In this document: one piece after another, positions 23,201 through 35,615 of the stretch
Numbering within the stretch: position 1 is the first letter of the stretch
Layout: the number at the start of each line of letters is the position of its first letter
NCBI GenBank assembly: GCA_030533445.1
Contig: CM060064.1
Location: 28,255,126 to 28,319,125 of the forward strand
Reading direction: 5' to 3'
DNA: 64,000 nucleotides
Source: Cyprinodon diabolis
Taxonomy: Eukaryota > Chordata > Actinopteri > Cyprinodontiformes > Cyprinodontidae
Notes under the pieces: generated by a model
The model's database searches: none
What the model was told of the DNA's origin: nothing
Seen by the model: only the letters and a program-made list of their open reading frames with translations
Translations under genes and position numbers: made by a program

Positions 23201-24480
23201 CATTAAAGTACCCCTTAATTATATGTTTAAGAACAATCTCTTTATTTTATTGAATGGAAAATACAAAATAGTTGCTTATTTCATGTCTAACATGCTGAAG
23301 GAAGGCATATCTACAATCATAGTTGTATCTCAACCTGACATCTGTTTTTGTTTTGTTTTTTATTAATTCTTATATTATTATTAGACATGTACAAGATCTA
23401 CTGGATCACAGAGAAAAGATGGAAGAGGACAGATTTATTTTTGTAATTTTTTTATTAGTCCCATCAATATTACACGGATATATTAATAAATTATATATAT
23501 TATTGTATGTCTTGTACCATGTCTGTTAGTTGTGCTGTTCTTTTTACATCTCTTTGCAGGTGATGCAAGCAGACTGAAGATGTTTTATCGTTATCTCCCT
23601 TTTTTTTCCTTTTTCTTTTATATTTTCTCCTTTTTTTCTGTTTTTCCTTTCCTGTTCTACTTACATTGCAGTGTCCATATTATCTGTAAAACTCCCTGCA
23701 TAATTCTAATAAAGCAATTTATATGCATTAATCAAGCAGAATACTGTGGCGATAGCCGTACTAGTCCCCTTGTGAAAGTAAAATTTGTTGGGCTCTTTTT
23801 GGCTTCAAGACAAATATTCTTATTGCCACATTGCCAGACAGGACACGGTAAAAAAAAAAAAGTCCCATCAATGAAGCATCTATTCATGTTGGACACTTCA
23901 TTAGAACTTTGGATTTTTTTTTTTTTTCTGAGGCCTTATTGCAGTGTTTTATGGTAACGCCACTCATTCTGTTCTGCTCTGCTTCTATCTAGAACATGTC
24001 AGAGACTTGAAGTGAGGAGTGAACACCACTGAGGTTTATTATAATAGCTGAACCATAGCTGTTCCTGCACTAAATAAATAGATATGTCCAATAAGCTTCT
24101 GGACAAATTTTCTGAGAAACTGAATTATTATATCATTATCAAAATGAATAAGATAACAGAAGCTGAGGGTATATCAGTTTAGAATATGAGTTGTAATTTT
24201 TGGATTACTACAATAAATGCATTTACCGATTATATCACATTCATTTGCTTTTTTTAGGTCAAACAATCTAATGTTTTCACATTTCAAATAATCTTGGATG
24301 GGAGAACCCATATCCATATTTAACTTAAATCAAATTTTAAAAATCAGTTAACTTTTTTTCTTCCAGTGGCCCTAATCGTCTTCCGTTTATATGTCTATGG
24401 GGAAACCTTGCAGCATAAACATTTGTGAAGAGCGCTTTTTTAACCCAGAAAAATAACCTAAACTTCTGTTCTAGTGGCGC
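23199..24480. other. Upstream region of RAB13, no gene seen
   Basis: AT-rich, with several long T runs (23596-23650, 23910-23925). Open frames here are low complexity and lack family resemblance. Confidence 0.5.
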
Positions 24481-24902
24481 CATCTAGCGTCCAGTCAGGG
24501 TAAATGGTCACACCCATAAATCACTCCCACTCTGCTGAGCTCTCTGCCAGGGTGGAATTTGGGACATTTTTTCCCCCCCCTTGTAGCCTGAAAACCACTT
24601 AGCGTTACCGTTTTGTTTTTTTAACGGTGTGATGTTGATGTGTTCAGAGTAGAATAATGAAGTATTAACAGATAAGGCGTTTAAGGTCTAAGTTTGAACC
24701 AACAGTTTAACTTTGGATGGAGTTTTTTGCCGCTCTGTCCAAACTCACTGAGGCTCTGAGGGGGAGCGGAATTTACCGGTGAACAGGCTGGGAGGGAAGA
24801 AAACTGCTATAGCCCTAAGAAAAGAAAGTTGGAGATTTTTTTTTATAACAGTTTTTTTCAAGAGAAGGCTATCTTACCCCCCTTCTCCTCCTCTCTTCAG
24901 CC
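24481..24902 (+). promoter_or_regulatory. RAB13 promoter and 5' UTR region
   Basis: The 400 bases before the start codon are less AT-rich, with short GC-rich stretches near 24720-24790 and a pyrimidine-rich leader at 24875-24898. The start context is CAGCCATGG, close to the Kozak ideal. No TATA box is obvious. Placement is inferred from the coding start. Confidence 0.4.
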
Positions 24903-26606
24903 ATGGCGAAAAAGTACGATTTCCTTTTTAAACTTTTGTTGATAGGGGACAGCGGAGTGGGTAAAACATGCCTCATCATCCGTTTTGCAGAGGACAATTT
25001 CAACTCCACATACATCTCCACCATTGGTATGTTGAAAGAATGTTTGTTTGTTTTAATTACACTTTTTTTCCCACCGACTCTCCACCAGAAACTTGAGCAA
25101 TGAGCTGATCAAATGTTTGCTGACATTTCATGATGCCTTGTTTGATACTGATTATCGTCAAACGGGTTTCTTACACTCCTTTCATGTCTCAACTGGTCTC
25201 TACTTTCTCTTTGTTTTCTCTCTTTTACTGTTCTGCACTTCATGTTTTGATACCATTGTATGACAGAGCCCATACTATTCCTCAGCTTAGAACTTTAGAT
25301 ATTGGTCTTCAGAACATTCTCAGAAAATCAGTGAAACTTCCAGTCCCAAAAAGGTTAAACAAGAAAAACAAACCACTGGACTTTGTTTCCATGTTTGAAG
25401 ACTTTTCACTTCCCATCCAGGAAGCTTTTTCAATTCAAATCTCAGAAATAGTGTTGAGCTTTAGGCTCTTGTGCAGTAGCCCAACAAAGTATTTAGAAAA
25501 CATGCAAATTGAAATTTGCATGTTTTTTAATCTTTTTTGGGGATTGACTATGACCTGGATCACTGAGAATTTTCTCCAGCAATTTCCAAGGTGATTTAAT
25601 GGAACCATCCTGGAACACTGATGCAACATACAACCTTGGTTAAAAGCTAAATTCATGAAACATGTAGAACTTAACATGTTCTGTCATTAACTCAACGACT
25701 TCTTTAATTGAATTGGTCATTGAACCCTTTAAGAACCTACCAAGTGCTTGGGGAGGTGATGGCCTAGTGGTTAGAGCAGTGTGCTTGTGATCTGAGAAGG
25801 TTGAAAGTAGCCAGTTTGATCCCCACAGCCTCCACTCTGGGTCCCTGTGCAAGACCCTTAAACCCACACTGCTCCCTGGGTGCGGCACAATGGAAGCCCA
25901 CTGCTCCCTAAGGGGGATGGTTTAAATGCAGAGGTAAATTTCTCCAGTGTGAGATCAATAAGGTTCAATCAATAAAAAGTGGAGCCATCCCAGAACATTG
26001 CCTGAGTTTTCATGGAACAATTTTGATCAGGAATATTAGTATCCAGTTCTCAAGAGTCAGTGGCTTGTAGCTTTTAGATATGTCTCTGCTTTAACACACT
26101 TAAATCATATATTTAAGTCCTTTGCAGAAGTCTTGAGAACTTTGCCTTAACTGAGGAGGTAATCAAGCTATTTGGATGTACTCTCTTTATCCTCTGACAT
26201 GGGAGTTGGCTCGGAGCTCGTCTGCCTGCTGTGTGTTTCCTGGATGGGGCCGCCTTTTACAGTTGCTTTTTGTATTTCTGCTTCTGTCTCCTTGAACGCC
26301 AGTCGGCCTCGGCAGATGGCCGCTCACACTGAGCCTGGTTCTGCTGGAGTGTTCTTCTTGTTAAAAGGAAGTTTTTCCTCTCCACTGTTGCTACAAACAT
26401 GCTTAGTGTGAGGGATTGCATTTGAGTCAATGAGTCAATGCAATCAACTGGTTTTCCTTTGATAGAAAACTATGAATCAATTTGACTGTATGATCTGCTG
26501 AACTGTAAAGTGCCTGGAGATGACGTGTTGTGAATTGGCACTATATAAAAAAATATATAGATATATATGTATTTATATATGTATGTATGTATATGTGTGT
26601 GTGTAT

Positions 26607-26691
<85 letters not shown>

Positions 26692-29600
26692 TATCATAAA
26701 CTGAATTGAAATTAGATTCAAGTGTGTGGGACTAGACATATATCTAAAAGTTGAAGGTTGCTGGTCCTCAGGGACTTCAGTAAGTCTTAGGTGCTTTTCT
26801 GGACCTACCATAGCAAAAAGATACTGTTATTAGCACATTGTCCTGTTAACGTTTTAGTACTTTTATTAGAAAACACAAACTTTTGTTTATGTTAATGTGT
26901 TTACTTGACTGCCGTCTTACAACAATCTCTGTTAACAACACAATAGCAGAGACTTGAAAATGGTGCAATTCTCATGCACCATTTGTTGTGCTGTGTTCTT
27001 TGAAATTCAACAGCAGCATAAGTGTGTAAAAGCCACCATCACTGTTAAACACTGTTAAAGAAAGTTTTCCATTGACAGAAGGCAAGGTTAAGTTGTTGCT
27101 AAAAGTGACTGAATTACAACCATTCCCTGTCATGGTTTGTATGCAGCTGGAATTTTGTGCCTGTGTCCATTAATGTCTAGTGATCTGTGTGATGATGTGC
27201 ACAAGCAGGGTATTCCCTGTAAGAATAGTTCAGTTTCACCTGTTTACACAACATTGGCAACAGGACAGTCTCAAACTGGAACCAGTTTTCAGACTGTGCT
27301 GTCGTTAAAGAAAACAATCACCCTTGCTGTGTAAATGAGCAGTACAAATTAAATCAAACTGTTCAGTTTTTGTGAGAAAATGTGCGTCAACAGGGCCTGA
27401 GCTTTCATGAATTCTCCTAGGTGTTTTTTGGCCTTTCATAAAAAAATTTGGTACTTTTATAGAACTGTTCTTGAACTCTAATTAGGGGAGTAAATCACCA
27501 CCTTTATCACAGTACTTTTTCTATATATGTGTTTGGATCATGATACGATTCAAGCAGAAATTTTTCTGAAATGATCTGAATTTTACACACAGTTCCACTA
27601 GTCTGCGATCGCTATGATGCAATACCATCCGACAATCTACTAGAATTACATTGATATTAACTCACAAAAAACACCTCAAATATGATATTTTATTTCTAAG
27701 CCCCCACCATTTTTAAGGCATTAAAAAAAAACAAAAAAAACCCTTCTAATAATAAAATGTCCAATGTCTACTATAGCCTTGTGCACTGGGAATTTCAAAA
27801 TAAAGTTTTACCTTATAAAGGACATTGTCGATTAAAGTTTTTATTTTGTATTGATAAAATTGGATTGCTAATTATTTAATTGATGTGTTTTTACAGCACT
27901 AACTTTCACAGATCATGCCTGGTCATGTGGTACCCTGGGTAGGAACTTATACAATATTGAAGGTACCTCCACTAGTATCTTTTTGGAGTATGCCAGTTAA
28001 ATACATGAAGTTGATTTTATAGAATTTTCCAGGCACTTTCATTGAAGTGATTAGGTCCTTAAAGATCATAGCCTCAACTTTTTTATCAATATGATTAATA
28101 CAAAATATTAATACATCTACAAAATGTTTAATGTGGTCCAGAATAAAGTTATTGATTTTACTGGAAAAATATGTGTACATAAATTCTGATAGGTCCAAAA
28201 TATATAAATATTTACTTACCATTAGGAGTGACAGATTAAGGCCACGCGAGACAGAGGTTAGGCGTTGCCAGACCATAGTAGCGCCATGGCTTCTTCCAGG
28301 CATTACATGTCTCATTTTGAAGCAGACAAGCTTTGGAGTGTTGTTGATTTGAGGAGCAATTTCCTTTCGTGGGACTTGACATGTGCTTTCGGGGAACTTA
28401 TGTGATGCTTTGTATTGATCTTATTAAACATGTATTTATACAGGAAAAATCTCATTGGGGAAAATTATTTTTCCTTTTGAAGAGAATTCTTGTTCAACAT
28501 TATATAAAGTCTTAGAGGTTACATATATGAAAGAACAGAACAGAACAGACCCCGGTTAAGAATGGCTTCTTAGAACCTAACGCATACTTTTTAAGATTCT
28601 TCATGGAACCTTACAGCTGCCATGATGATAAATCTTATCAGGTGCTTTTACAAAACATTAGTGGAACTTATTGGCTACTTTTATGCAGCCTGTAAAGCTT
28701 ACCAGATAGTTTCATGGAACTTAAATAGAACTTGTAAGATACTATCAATGAACCTCTGTGGACCTTTTAAGATAACTTAATGGACTTTGCCAGCTTCTGT
28801 ACAGTCATGGAGCCCATCATTTACTTTCACAGAACATTTATGTAGCTTAGAGTAGTTTTTGTTGAACTTTTATGGAAAGTGCTTTCATTGATTAATCCTA
28901 GAACTTTAAACTATCAGGAATTATATAAGCTAACCTCATGGAAACTTTATGAAACCTACTAGTTACCCTTTGTTGGAGTTCTCAGGTGCTTTCATGAAGC
29001 TTTCCTTTCAGTAATCTGACTTTCAGTCATCTAGAATTCCAGAAAGTCAGTCTAAGATCCAAAAAACTACAGCTTTTATTTTTTTTCTCACTCTTACTCA
29101 TTTCCCTGTTTCTATCCTGACCCTATTTTCCCAATCTTTCTAAATCTCATTCCTCTCTCTCTCTCTCAGCTCTCACCAGAGGTCCACCCACCCTCATTCC
29201 TATCTCTCTTACCATCTCTGCATTCTCTAAAGAGCTGCTTGCTTTCTGGCATGCAGGGTTTTGTGGTGGACACCCCCTCCCTGCTGTCTATCAGCTTGTC
29301 CATCCTCAAAGGAAAAAAACAATCCATGCCTGATTGTGGATGGGAGTGCACGCAATGGAAATGACCAGTTACCAGTTGACCAATATTTCCTGCTCTGTGT
29401 TAGTGTTTGACTTTTTATCAGGAGTATTTTTTCTCCTATTTGGCTCTTATCTGCCTCTCTTTGCCCCCCCCCCCCCCTCTCTTTTCTTAACCTTACAGGG
29501 ATTGACTTCAAAGTAAAAACAATTGACGTGGACGGAAAGAAAGTAAAACTACAAGTCTGGTAAGAGATATCACTTGGATAGTTTCTTAAATTTATCTGGC

Positions 29601-32600
29601 CATTTGTTTGAGTTGATAACAGTTTTTTGTTGTTTTTTTTTCCACAGCAATGAGATTCCTTCTTGTAAATTATACTTTAGAAAAGATAAACTCAAAATGA
29701 GATCTATATGATAAATTTAATTGTCTTGTTCAGTGTTCCATCATATATTGTTGAATATATCGGAATAATAATATAACTGAATTTAGTGGACTAATTCCTT
29801 AACAGCCGGCCTAGAAAAATACTTTAGCTCAACAGTTGAGGATGGGAATCCTCAATCCCCCTCCCCATACATATAGGCAAGGCAAATTTATTTGTATAGC
29901 ACAATTCAGTACAAAGACAATGCAAAGTGCTTTACATGATTAAAATATAGGAAAATAAAACAGAATCAAAGCAAGTAGGAAAAAAATTCTATAAAAAAAA
30001 TGCAGAAACAAAAAAGAATGTTAAAAACAGTTGGACTAAAGAAAATAAAAAAGTTGAATTAATGATGTTTCAGTTGGACTGTTTATCTAGAACAGTTGAC
30101 GGCAATCCTAAACTCACCAATAGGCTATTATGTTTGTTTGGAGATCAGATAAAGCAGATCAGACTCACTTTATGAACCTTTGACAAAAAGCATAACCCCT
30201 TTTTTAGTTACTATGGCTCCTGCACATGATGCATCATCCATCAAGCTTTCTGACTTAAAAGGTTTTGCTTTTTTTCTATAGGGACACAGCAGGACAAGAG
30301 AGGTTCAAAACCATCACTACAGCATACTACAGAGGAGCCATGGTGAAGACTCCATGCCTGTAATAGTGGCAGGCTGGATACCTTGCATCTTGTCGTTGTC
30401 CTTATGGTTCATCCTGTGATTGAATCTAAATAGTCTCTTCTTATAGGGCATCATCCTGGTTTACGACATCACTGATGAGAAGTCCTTTGAAAACATCCAA
30501 AACTGGATGAAGAGCATCAAAGAAGTGAGGCTGTTTCTATTTCCATCAGACCACATAACTGATCAGTTAAACATCAGAGTTGATACTTTTACATCAATAC
30601 TTTAGTAGTATAGGAGAGCGGATTTGAAAGAAGAGCGCTTGACATAACACATCTGTTAGCGCTAAGGCACCGTTTGCCTTAAGGGCGGAAATCTTTACCA
30701 GCATGGATCCCCTTTTTCAATATTGATAATAATACATAGATAGGTGTACCATTCATTATGCTGAGTGTTTTGTTTTTTAATCAGGTATGCAATGCCCTTT
30801 GATAGTGGTCTACATTTGAAGAGAACAAAGACACAAGGTCACAACAGAAACAGCTTTATTAAAGGTCTTAACAATACTGCGTAAAGTTTAAGTATCTGAA
30901 AAACTATCACTGCAAAGAAGGTGTTTGGGGCAATTGTAAGTTAATAGCAAATTTAAGAGTTGGAGAACATATCACCAGCTTGTTTTATTGATAAAGAACG
31001 TATTATAAATGTTATGAGTTATCACTATCTTACCTGCACACATAACTATGTAAGCAGGTTTCTTTTATTAAGTTGAGGTTGTGGACCTCACAGCTTGCTA
31101 AAAAAGTCTGACATGTTAAAGTTCAGTTCTAAGATATAATTTTAGTTTATTCACACTTTGTTTTTTAAGCCTTCTAGCTGTTCTTATTATTTTTTTTATG
31201 AACAGTTTGACACCAAGTAAATGTTGCTGTATAGGCAATCCCAATGAGCATATCATTTTTAATGTGCACCAAAAACATAACTTATAAAGTGTATCTGGCC
31301 AGGCAAGTACACTATATTGCCAAAAGTATTTGCTCACCCATCCAAATTATTGGAATCAGGTGTTCCAATCACTTCCATGGCCACAGGTGTATAAATTCAA
31401 GCACCTAGGCATGCAGACTGTTTTTACAAACATTTGTGAAAGAATGGGTCGCTCTCAGGAGCTCAGTGAATTCCAGCGTGGAACTGTGATAGGATGCCAC
31501 CTGTGCAACAAATCCAGTCGTGAAATTTCCTCGCTCCTAAATATTCCACAGTCAACTGTCAGCTGTATTATAAGAAAATGGAAGTGTTTGGGAACGACAG
31601 CAACTCAGCCACGAAGTGGTAGGCCACGTAAACTGACGGAGCGGGGTCAGCGGATGCTGAAGCGCATAGTGCGAAGAGGTCGCCAACTTTCTGCAGAGTC
31701 AATCACTACAGACCTCCAAACTTCATGTGGCCTTCAGATTAGCTCAAGAACAGTGCGCAGAGAGCTTCATGGAATGGGTTTCCATGGTCGAGCAGCTGCA
31801 TCCAAGCCATACATAACCAAGTGCAATGCAAAGCGTCGGATGCGGTGGTGTAAAGCACGCCGCCACTGGACTCTAGAGCAGTGGAGACGCGTTCTCTGGA
31901 GTGACGAATCGCGCTTCTCCATCTGGCAATCTGATGGACGGGTCTGGGTTTGGCGGTTGCCAGGAGAACGGTACTTGTCTGACTGCATTGTGCCAAGTGT
32001 AAAGTTTGGTGGAGGGGGGATTATGGTGTGGGGTTGTTTTTCAGGAGCTGGGCTTGGCCCCTTAGTTCCAGTGAAAGGAACTCTGAATGCTTCAGCATAC
32101 CAAGACATTTTGGACAATTCCATGCTCCCAACTTTGTGGGAACAGTTTGGAGCTGGCCCCTTCCTCTTCCAACATGACTGTGCACCAGTGCACAAAGCAA
32201 GGTCCATAAAGACATGGATGACAGAGTCTGGTGTGGATGAACTTGACTGGCCTGCACAGAGTCCTGACCTCAACCCGATAGAACACCTTTGGGATGAATT
32301 AGAGCGGAGACTGAGAGCCAGGCCTTCTCGTCCAACATCAGTGTGCGACCTCACAAATGCGCTTCTGGAAGAATGGTCAAAAATTCCCATAAACACACTC
32401 CTAAACCTTGTGGACAGCCTTCCCAGAAGAGTTGAAGCTGTTCTAGCTGCAAAGGGTGGACCGACGTCATATTGAACCCTATGGATTAGGAACGGGATGT
32501 CACTTAAGCTCATATGTGAGTCAAGGCAGGTGAGCAAATACTTTTGGCAATATAGTGTACCTACCTGCTAAAAACCAAGAGTGTCAAACTAATAATTTTA

Positions 32601-35600
32601 GCAGTTGGAGCTGTTTTTTGCATTTCAAAAGAATATATGCCTGTGTTTTATGACATGCCTTTTTTTGGATCTGGAGGGCCAGATAAACTGCCTTGGTGGT
32701 CCAGATCAAATATTAGTAAAGTAAAGCATAGGGAAACACGAAGCGCCCGATGGAGTGGGAGAAAACTTTTTGATTTTTTAAAATCCCTTTATTGTCCCAC
32801 AATGGGGAAATTCAATCTCTGCATTTAAACCATCCCCTTGGGGAGCAGTGGGCTGCCATTGTGCGGCACCCTAGGAGAAGTGTAAGGTTAAAGGTTTTGC
32901 TCATGAACCCAGAGTGGAGGCTTTGGTGATCGAATCGGGTACTTGCAACCTTCTCAGAGCACAAACTCAATGCTCTAACCACTAGGCCATCACTCCCCCA
33001 TTTTCTCTCTCTTTTTTTATGTATAAAAAAATCTGAGAAGTTTTTCATATATCTATATTTAACCACCTTCCCTCAGCTACCCTTCAATTCAATCTGGTAC
33101 AACCACTTACATTTTTGCAGTTTTTCACTAGCCAGTTCAGGGACAGGGCAGACAGTGATTACATGGTCCTCTGGCCAGATGAGGGAATACACATGTTTAG
33201 ATATGTGTAGTAATTAAGTGCATCTAGTTGAGTAACTATATAATAAATTGCCATGGAGGTCATGATGTGGACCAATCTGGACTGCAGGCATTGAGTTTAA
33301 AACCTATGTGCTAATTGGTGAGCATGTGTTAAAGAAAAACACTCAAGCTACAAAACCTTGAAAATCAATTCATATCATTCAACTTTTCCATTCAAATATT
33401 AACTAGACTCATTGATGTACAGTATTTTTGGGAGGATTCTACATCACAGCTTTATAGGAAGAACCATATGATTGTCAAGTTGAGAAGAAAAAAATGTGTT
33501 ATTTTTTATTATTAGTTATTTTTGACGTATTTTTGAAGTTTCATTTCAATGTTATTTTTTTTTGTAAAATGTTAACCTCTGAGAGAGTACTTTGTAGAAC
33601 CACTGCCAACTTCATCAACATTATTTATTCTGTCTAAAATTTATTGAAAAATGCTCTTGTTCTTCGTCACCCATTTTCTTATTTTTGTGTATTTGATATC
33701 TTATAAAAAAATATAATCTAATGAAAATGTGAAACAACTGTAACCAATGAATATTTTTAAATGATTTAAAAAAAAAATGCAACAAACAGCATTTGTTATA
33801 GGAAATAGCTCCCCCTTCATTTCCTAAGTGTAAAGGTGCCATTTCCAAATATGGTATGGGTCTCCCATGTGGTGAGTCTCCACCCCTTTCTAAATGCTGG
33901 GCGGAGAGTGCTTGGAGCATACTTGGCTACCTGTTACTGGCCAGTCAGACTTTAAGGGTAGGAGCAGAGAGATTTGCTACATTTTATTAGTTCCTTTTAT
34001 TTTAGCCCAATAAAACAGACTGCCATTTGTGCTTAAAACAAAACAAAGTGTGAAATAGTTCAAGAGATTGGAGGGATCATGTTGACATGTTCGATTGGGG
34101 GTTTTCTTTCTGCATTTTAGCAGGGAAACTGATTTCTCTGTCATCAAATTAAATAATATAAGTCTTATATTCCACTGTTAAATCTTACAATTTCACAGAG
34201 TCAAACTTCCAAAGAAAACCTGAACTCGCCCTTTCATAGTTTTCTCACAGTTTCCAATTGACTTCCCAAATCGTCACAAAAATCAACATAAGGTGGCTTC
34301 TCTGAGAAGGTACCATAGTACTCTGAAAGTAAATAGCAAGAAAGACGAGACCTAAGCTGTGGTAGCCCAACCAAAAATGGAAGGAAGGTTTTCTTTTAAA
34401 CTTTAAGAAAAGTATAATCTACATTTCTGCTGTGTTTGGAAAGAGACCTCAAAAAAGTATAATGGTCTGAGTAATATTCCATTACAAACTATACAAGTGC
34501 TTGTTTAATACCAGAGTCAAACACATGGCCATCCAAACAGAACTGGAACAAGTCAAGTAGATTTATGAGGTTACAATAAATGTTACTGGTTGCAGGAACT
34601 AACTGTTTTGTGTTGCATGTTTGGGTCGGAGGAATGTTTTAGTCTTTCATAAACAGCTTTGGAGTTGCAACAAGAGAACTGAGCCTTCTGAGTTTATACT
34701 GCAGCCAGGGGCAAGAGGGAAACCCTCTCATGCCGAGGGAATAACTGACCTATTTCTGTTGTTCTGGAAACTCTGCAAGCCAATTGCACTTTGGTTTAGA
34801 TAATCGATGATATAATTGTGACCAAAACTGTTTAAAACATTTTATCTTTTTTTAATGAAACGTTAAATTAAATGGTATGTGCAGAGACGGAAAGATTTTA
34901 GACACCTAGAAAATGTCTATAAGGAAGACTAAGAAGGTGTCACAGCTGCAAAAAAAAAAAAAAAAAATCTTGGATGAAATAAAATTCTCATTAAGTTAAC
35001 TTGCTCTTTTTGCCTGAGGGCATTAACAATAGTGGTGGAGTTCAGTCTGTATTATGCAATAGGTCGGTCAGTCAGTTGGTAGGTAGCTAAGAAGAACCTA
35101 TTCATTCTAACCTGATCTTAATCTCACCAAGATACTTTCATCATTAAATAAATAAGCAAACCAGAAATAACCTAGAGAAACATTACACTGTTTATAGCCG
35201 TATAGCAAACAGAGCATTTAGTGAATGAATAGCTGATTTAAAGCTCCAACTTTATGCTTATTGTTATGAGTCCCTCTCTTTGTAATATTTGAATGCAAAG
35301 AGTGTTAGGATTGTTTTTATGTAAGCTGAGGGGAAAGTTTGGAAGAGGTAAAAGCAAAGCAAGGAGACATTCCAAGGAAGAAACTCTTAAGTTTTACAAC
35401 TTGCTGGTTATCTGGCAGATATTTGGTGTTGAATCTAAACTTTCTGGTAGTTTTATTAGGTAATTTTGAGATAAATAGTTGGTAGCTGAGCACTTCTGAT
35501 CAGGTAACTGTCCCCTTTTTCACAGAATGCGTCGGCTGGAGTCAGTCAGATGCTCCTAGGAAATAAATGCGACATTGAAGCGAAACGGAAAGTTTCCAAG

Positions 35601-35615
35601 GAGACGGGGGAAAAG
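24903..35615 (+). CDS. rab13: RAB13 small GTPase, coding exons 1-5; 3' exons not found
   Basis: Rab GTPase of trans-Golgi/recycling traffic to tight junctions (family knowledge). Exons: 24903-25026, 29499-29559, 30282-30342, 30447-30524, 35526-35615. All have GT/AG borders and matching phases, giving 138 codons. Motifs: P-loop GDSGVGKT (15-22), switch I to STIG, DTAGQE (63-68), NKCD (121-124). [16 protein letters not shown] in exon 1 and EAKRKV in exon 5 favour RAB13 over RAB8/RAB10. The normal protein is about 203 aa. The last 65 residues (ETSAK box, tail, CAAX) should be in three more exons, which I could not find before ENTREP3. Exon 5 has a good donor (AAG|GTGAGA). Reading on without splicing would add 12 residues and stop at 35652-35654. 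A Tc1 sits in intron 4. Confidence 0.9.
25736..25990 (+). repeat. tRNA-derived SINE
   Basis: The head has an A-box-like TGGCCTAGTGG and a degenerate B-box (AGTTTGATCCCC). The body includes 'gcggcaca..tggaagccca' and a tail 'gagatcaataa..ggttcaatc'. Related copies on the minus strand are at 32785-33000 and 53990-54230. This is polymerase III-type SINE architecture, not a tRNA gene. Confidence 0.8.
26300..26545 (+). repeat. LINE 3' end fragment
   Basis: Has 'gagcctggttctgctggagt', 'gttaaaaggaagtttttcct' and a tail 'tgaattggcactatataaa', a set of phrases found at the 3' end of a widespread fish LINE (L2-like by recollection). The same tail recurs at 52420-52467. Confidence 0.65.
26555..26690. 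repeat. TA/TG microsatellite cluster
   Basis: Mixed TATG/TG followed by a long pure TA run (about 26616-26684). Confidence 0.9.
29876..30060 (+). repeat. Retroposon tail, reverse-oriented LINE-type
   Basis: Begins 'ggcaaggcaaatttatttgt' and 'caaagtgctttacatgat', phrases of a very common fish interspersed repeat. It lies in RAB13 intron 2. Confidence 0.55.
31310..32557 (+). mobile_element. Intact Tc1-like transposon
   Basis: The two ends, CACTATATTGCCAAAAGTAT and onward, match as inverted repeats over 29 bases without a mismatch. They are bordered by TA at 31308-31309 and 32558-32559. The 1248-bp body is almost entirely one transposase frame. Short repeats, normal length and an open frame suggest a recent or still competent copy; activity is not shown by sequence alone. 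Confidence 0.94.
31444..32475 (+). CDS. Tc1 transposase, DD34E, uninterrupted
   Basis: Cut-and-paste transposase. I choose the ATG at 31444 ([13 protein letters not shown]) because it gives 343 aa, the usual length. The longer open frame from 31330 runs back almost to the terminal repeat and lacks family resemblance. An N-terminal paired-like domain (about 1-110) carries a GRPRK motif at 59-63. Catalytic residues: D154 (WSDESR), D245 (FQHDCAP) and E280 (PIEHLW), giving exactly 34 residues between the last two. [12 protein letters not shown] is the usual glycine-rich box. It lies in RAB13 intron 4, same strand. Confidence 0.95.
   Translation: MGRSQELSEFQRGTVIGCHLCNKSSREISSLLNIPQSTVSCIIRKWKCLGTTATQPRSGRPRKLTERGQRMLKRIVRRGRQLSAESITTDLQTSCGLQISSRTVRRELHGMGFHGRAAASKPYITKCNAKRRMRWCKARRHWTLEQWRRVLWSDESRFSIWQSDGRVWVWRLPGERYLSDCIVPSVKFGGGGIMVWGCFSGAGLGPLVPVKGTLNASAYQDILDNSMLPTLWEQFGAGPFLFQHDCAPVHKARSIKTWMTESGVDELDWPAQSPDLNPIEHLWDELERRLRARPSRPTSVCDLTNALLEEWSKIPINTLLNLVDSLPRRVEAVLAAKGGPTSY
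32718..33660 (+). repeat. Duplicated block A (pairs with 35696-36310)
   Basis: Shares long ordered phrases with 35696-36310, for example 'atatatctatatttaaccac' and 'ccagatgagggaatac'. Block A contains a SINE (32785-33000) that block B lacks, so the SINE came after the duplication. The two blocks flank RAB13 exon 5. They could be two copies of an unknown interspersed repeat or a tandem duplication. Confidence 0.75.
32785..33000 (-). repeat. tRNA-derived SINE, minus strand
   Basis: The complement begins with GGCCTAGTGGTTAGAGC (A-box) near 32990 and carries the body and tail of the SINE at 25736. It is inserted in block A. Confidence 0.75.

Larger units (their letters stand above)
25027..29498 (+). 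other. RAB13 intron 1 (4.5 kb)
   Basis: Contains a dispersed-repeat fragment (25330-25450), a tRNA-derived SINE (25736-25990), a LINE 3' end (26300-26545) and a TA-rich microsatellite (26555-26690). From 26700 to 29490 I see no further exon; a C14 run precedes the exon 2 acceptor. Confidence 0.7.
30525..35525 (+). other. RAB13 intron 4 (5.0 kb)
   Basis: Holds the intact Tc1 (31310-32557) and block A of a duplicated pair (32718-33660) with a SINE inserted in it. The remainder (33660-35520) shows no recognisable feature. Confidence 0.75.

Noticed and set aside
25740..25810. tRNA-like A and B boxes
   Set aside because: The boxes belong to a SINE with a long non-tRNA body and two sister copies; no cloverleaf gene was supported.
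26470..26811. 113-codon minus-strand open frame
   Set aside because: Mostly a translated TA/TG microsatellite.
31767..32537. 256-codon minus-strand open frame
   Set aside because: Antisense shadow of the intact Tc1 transposase; no family resemblance.
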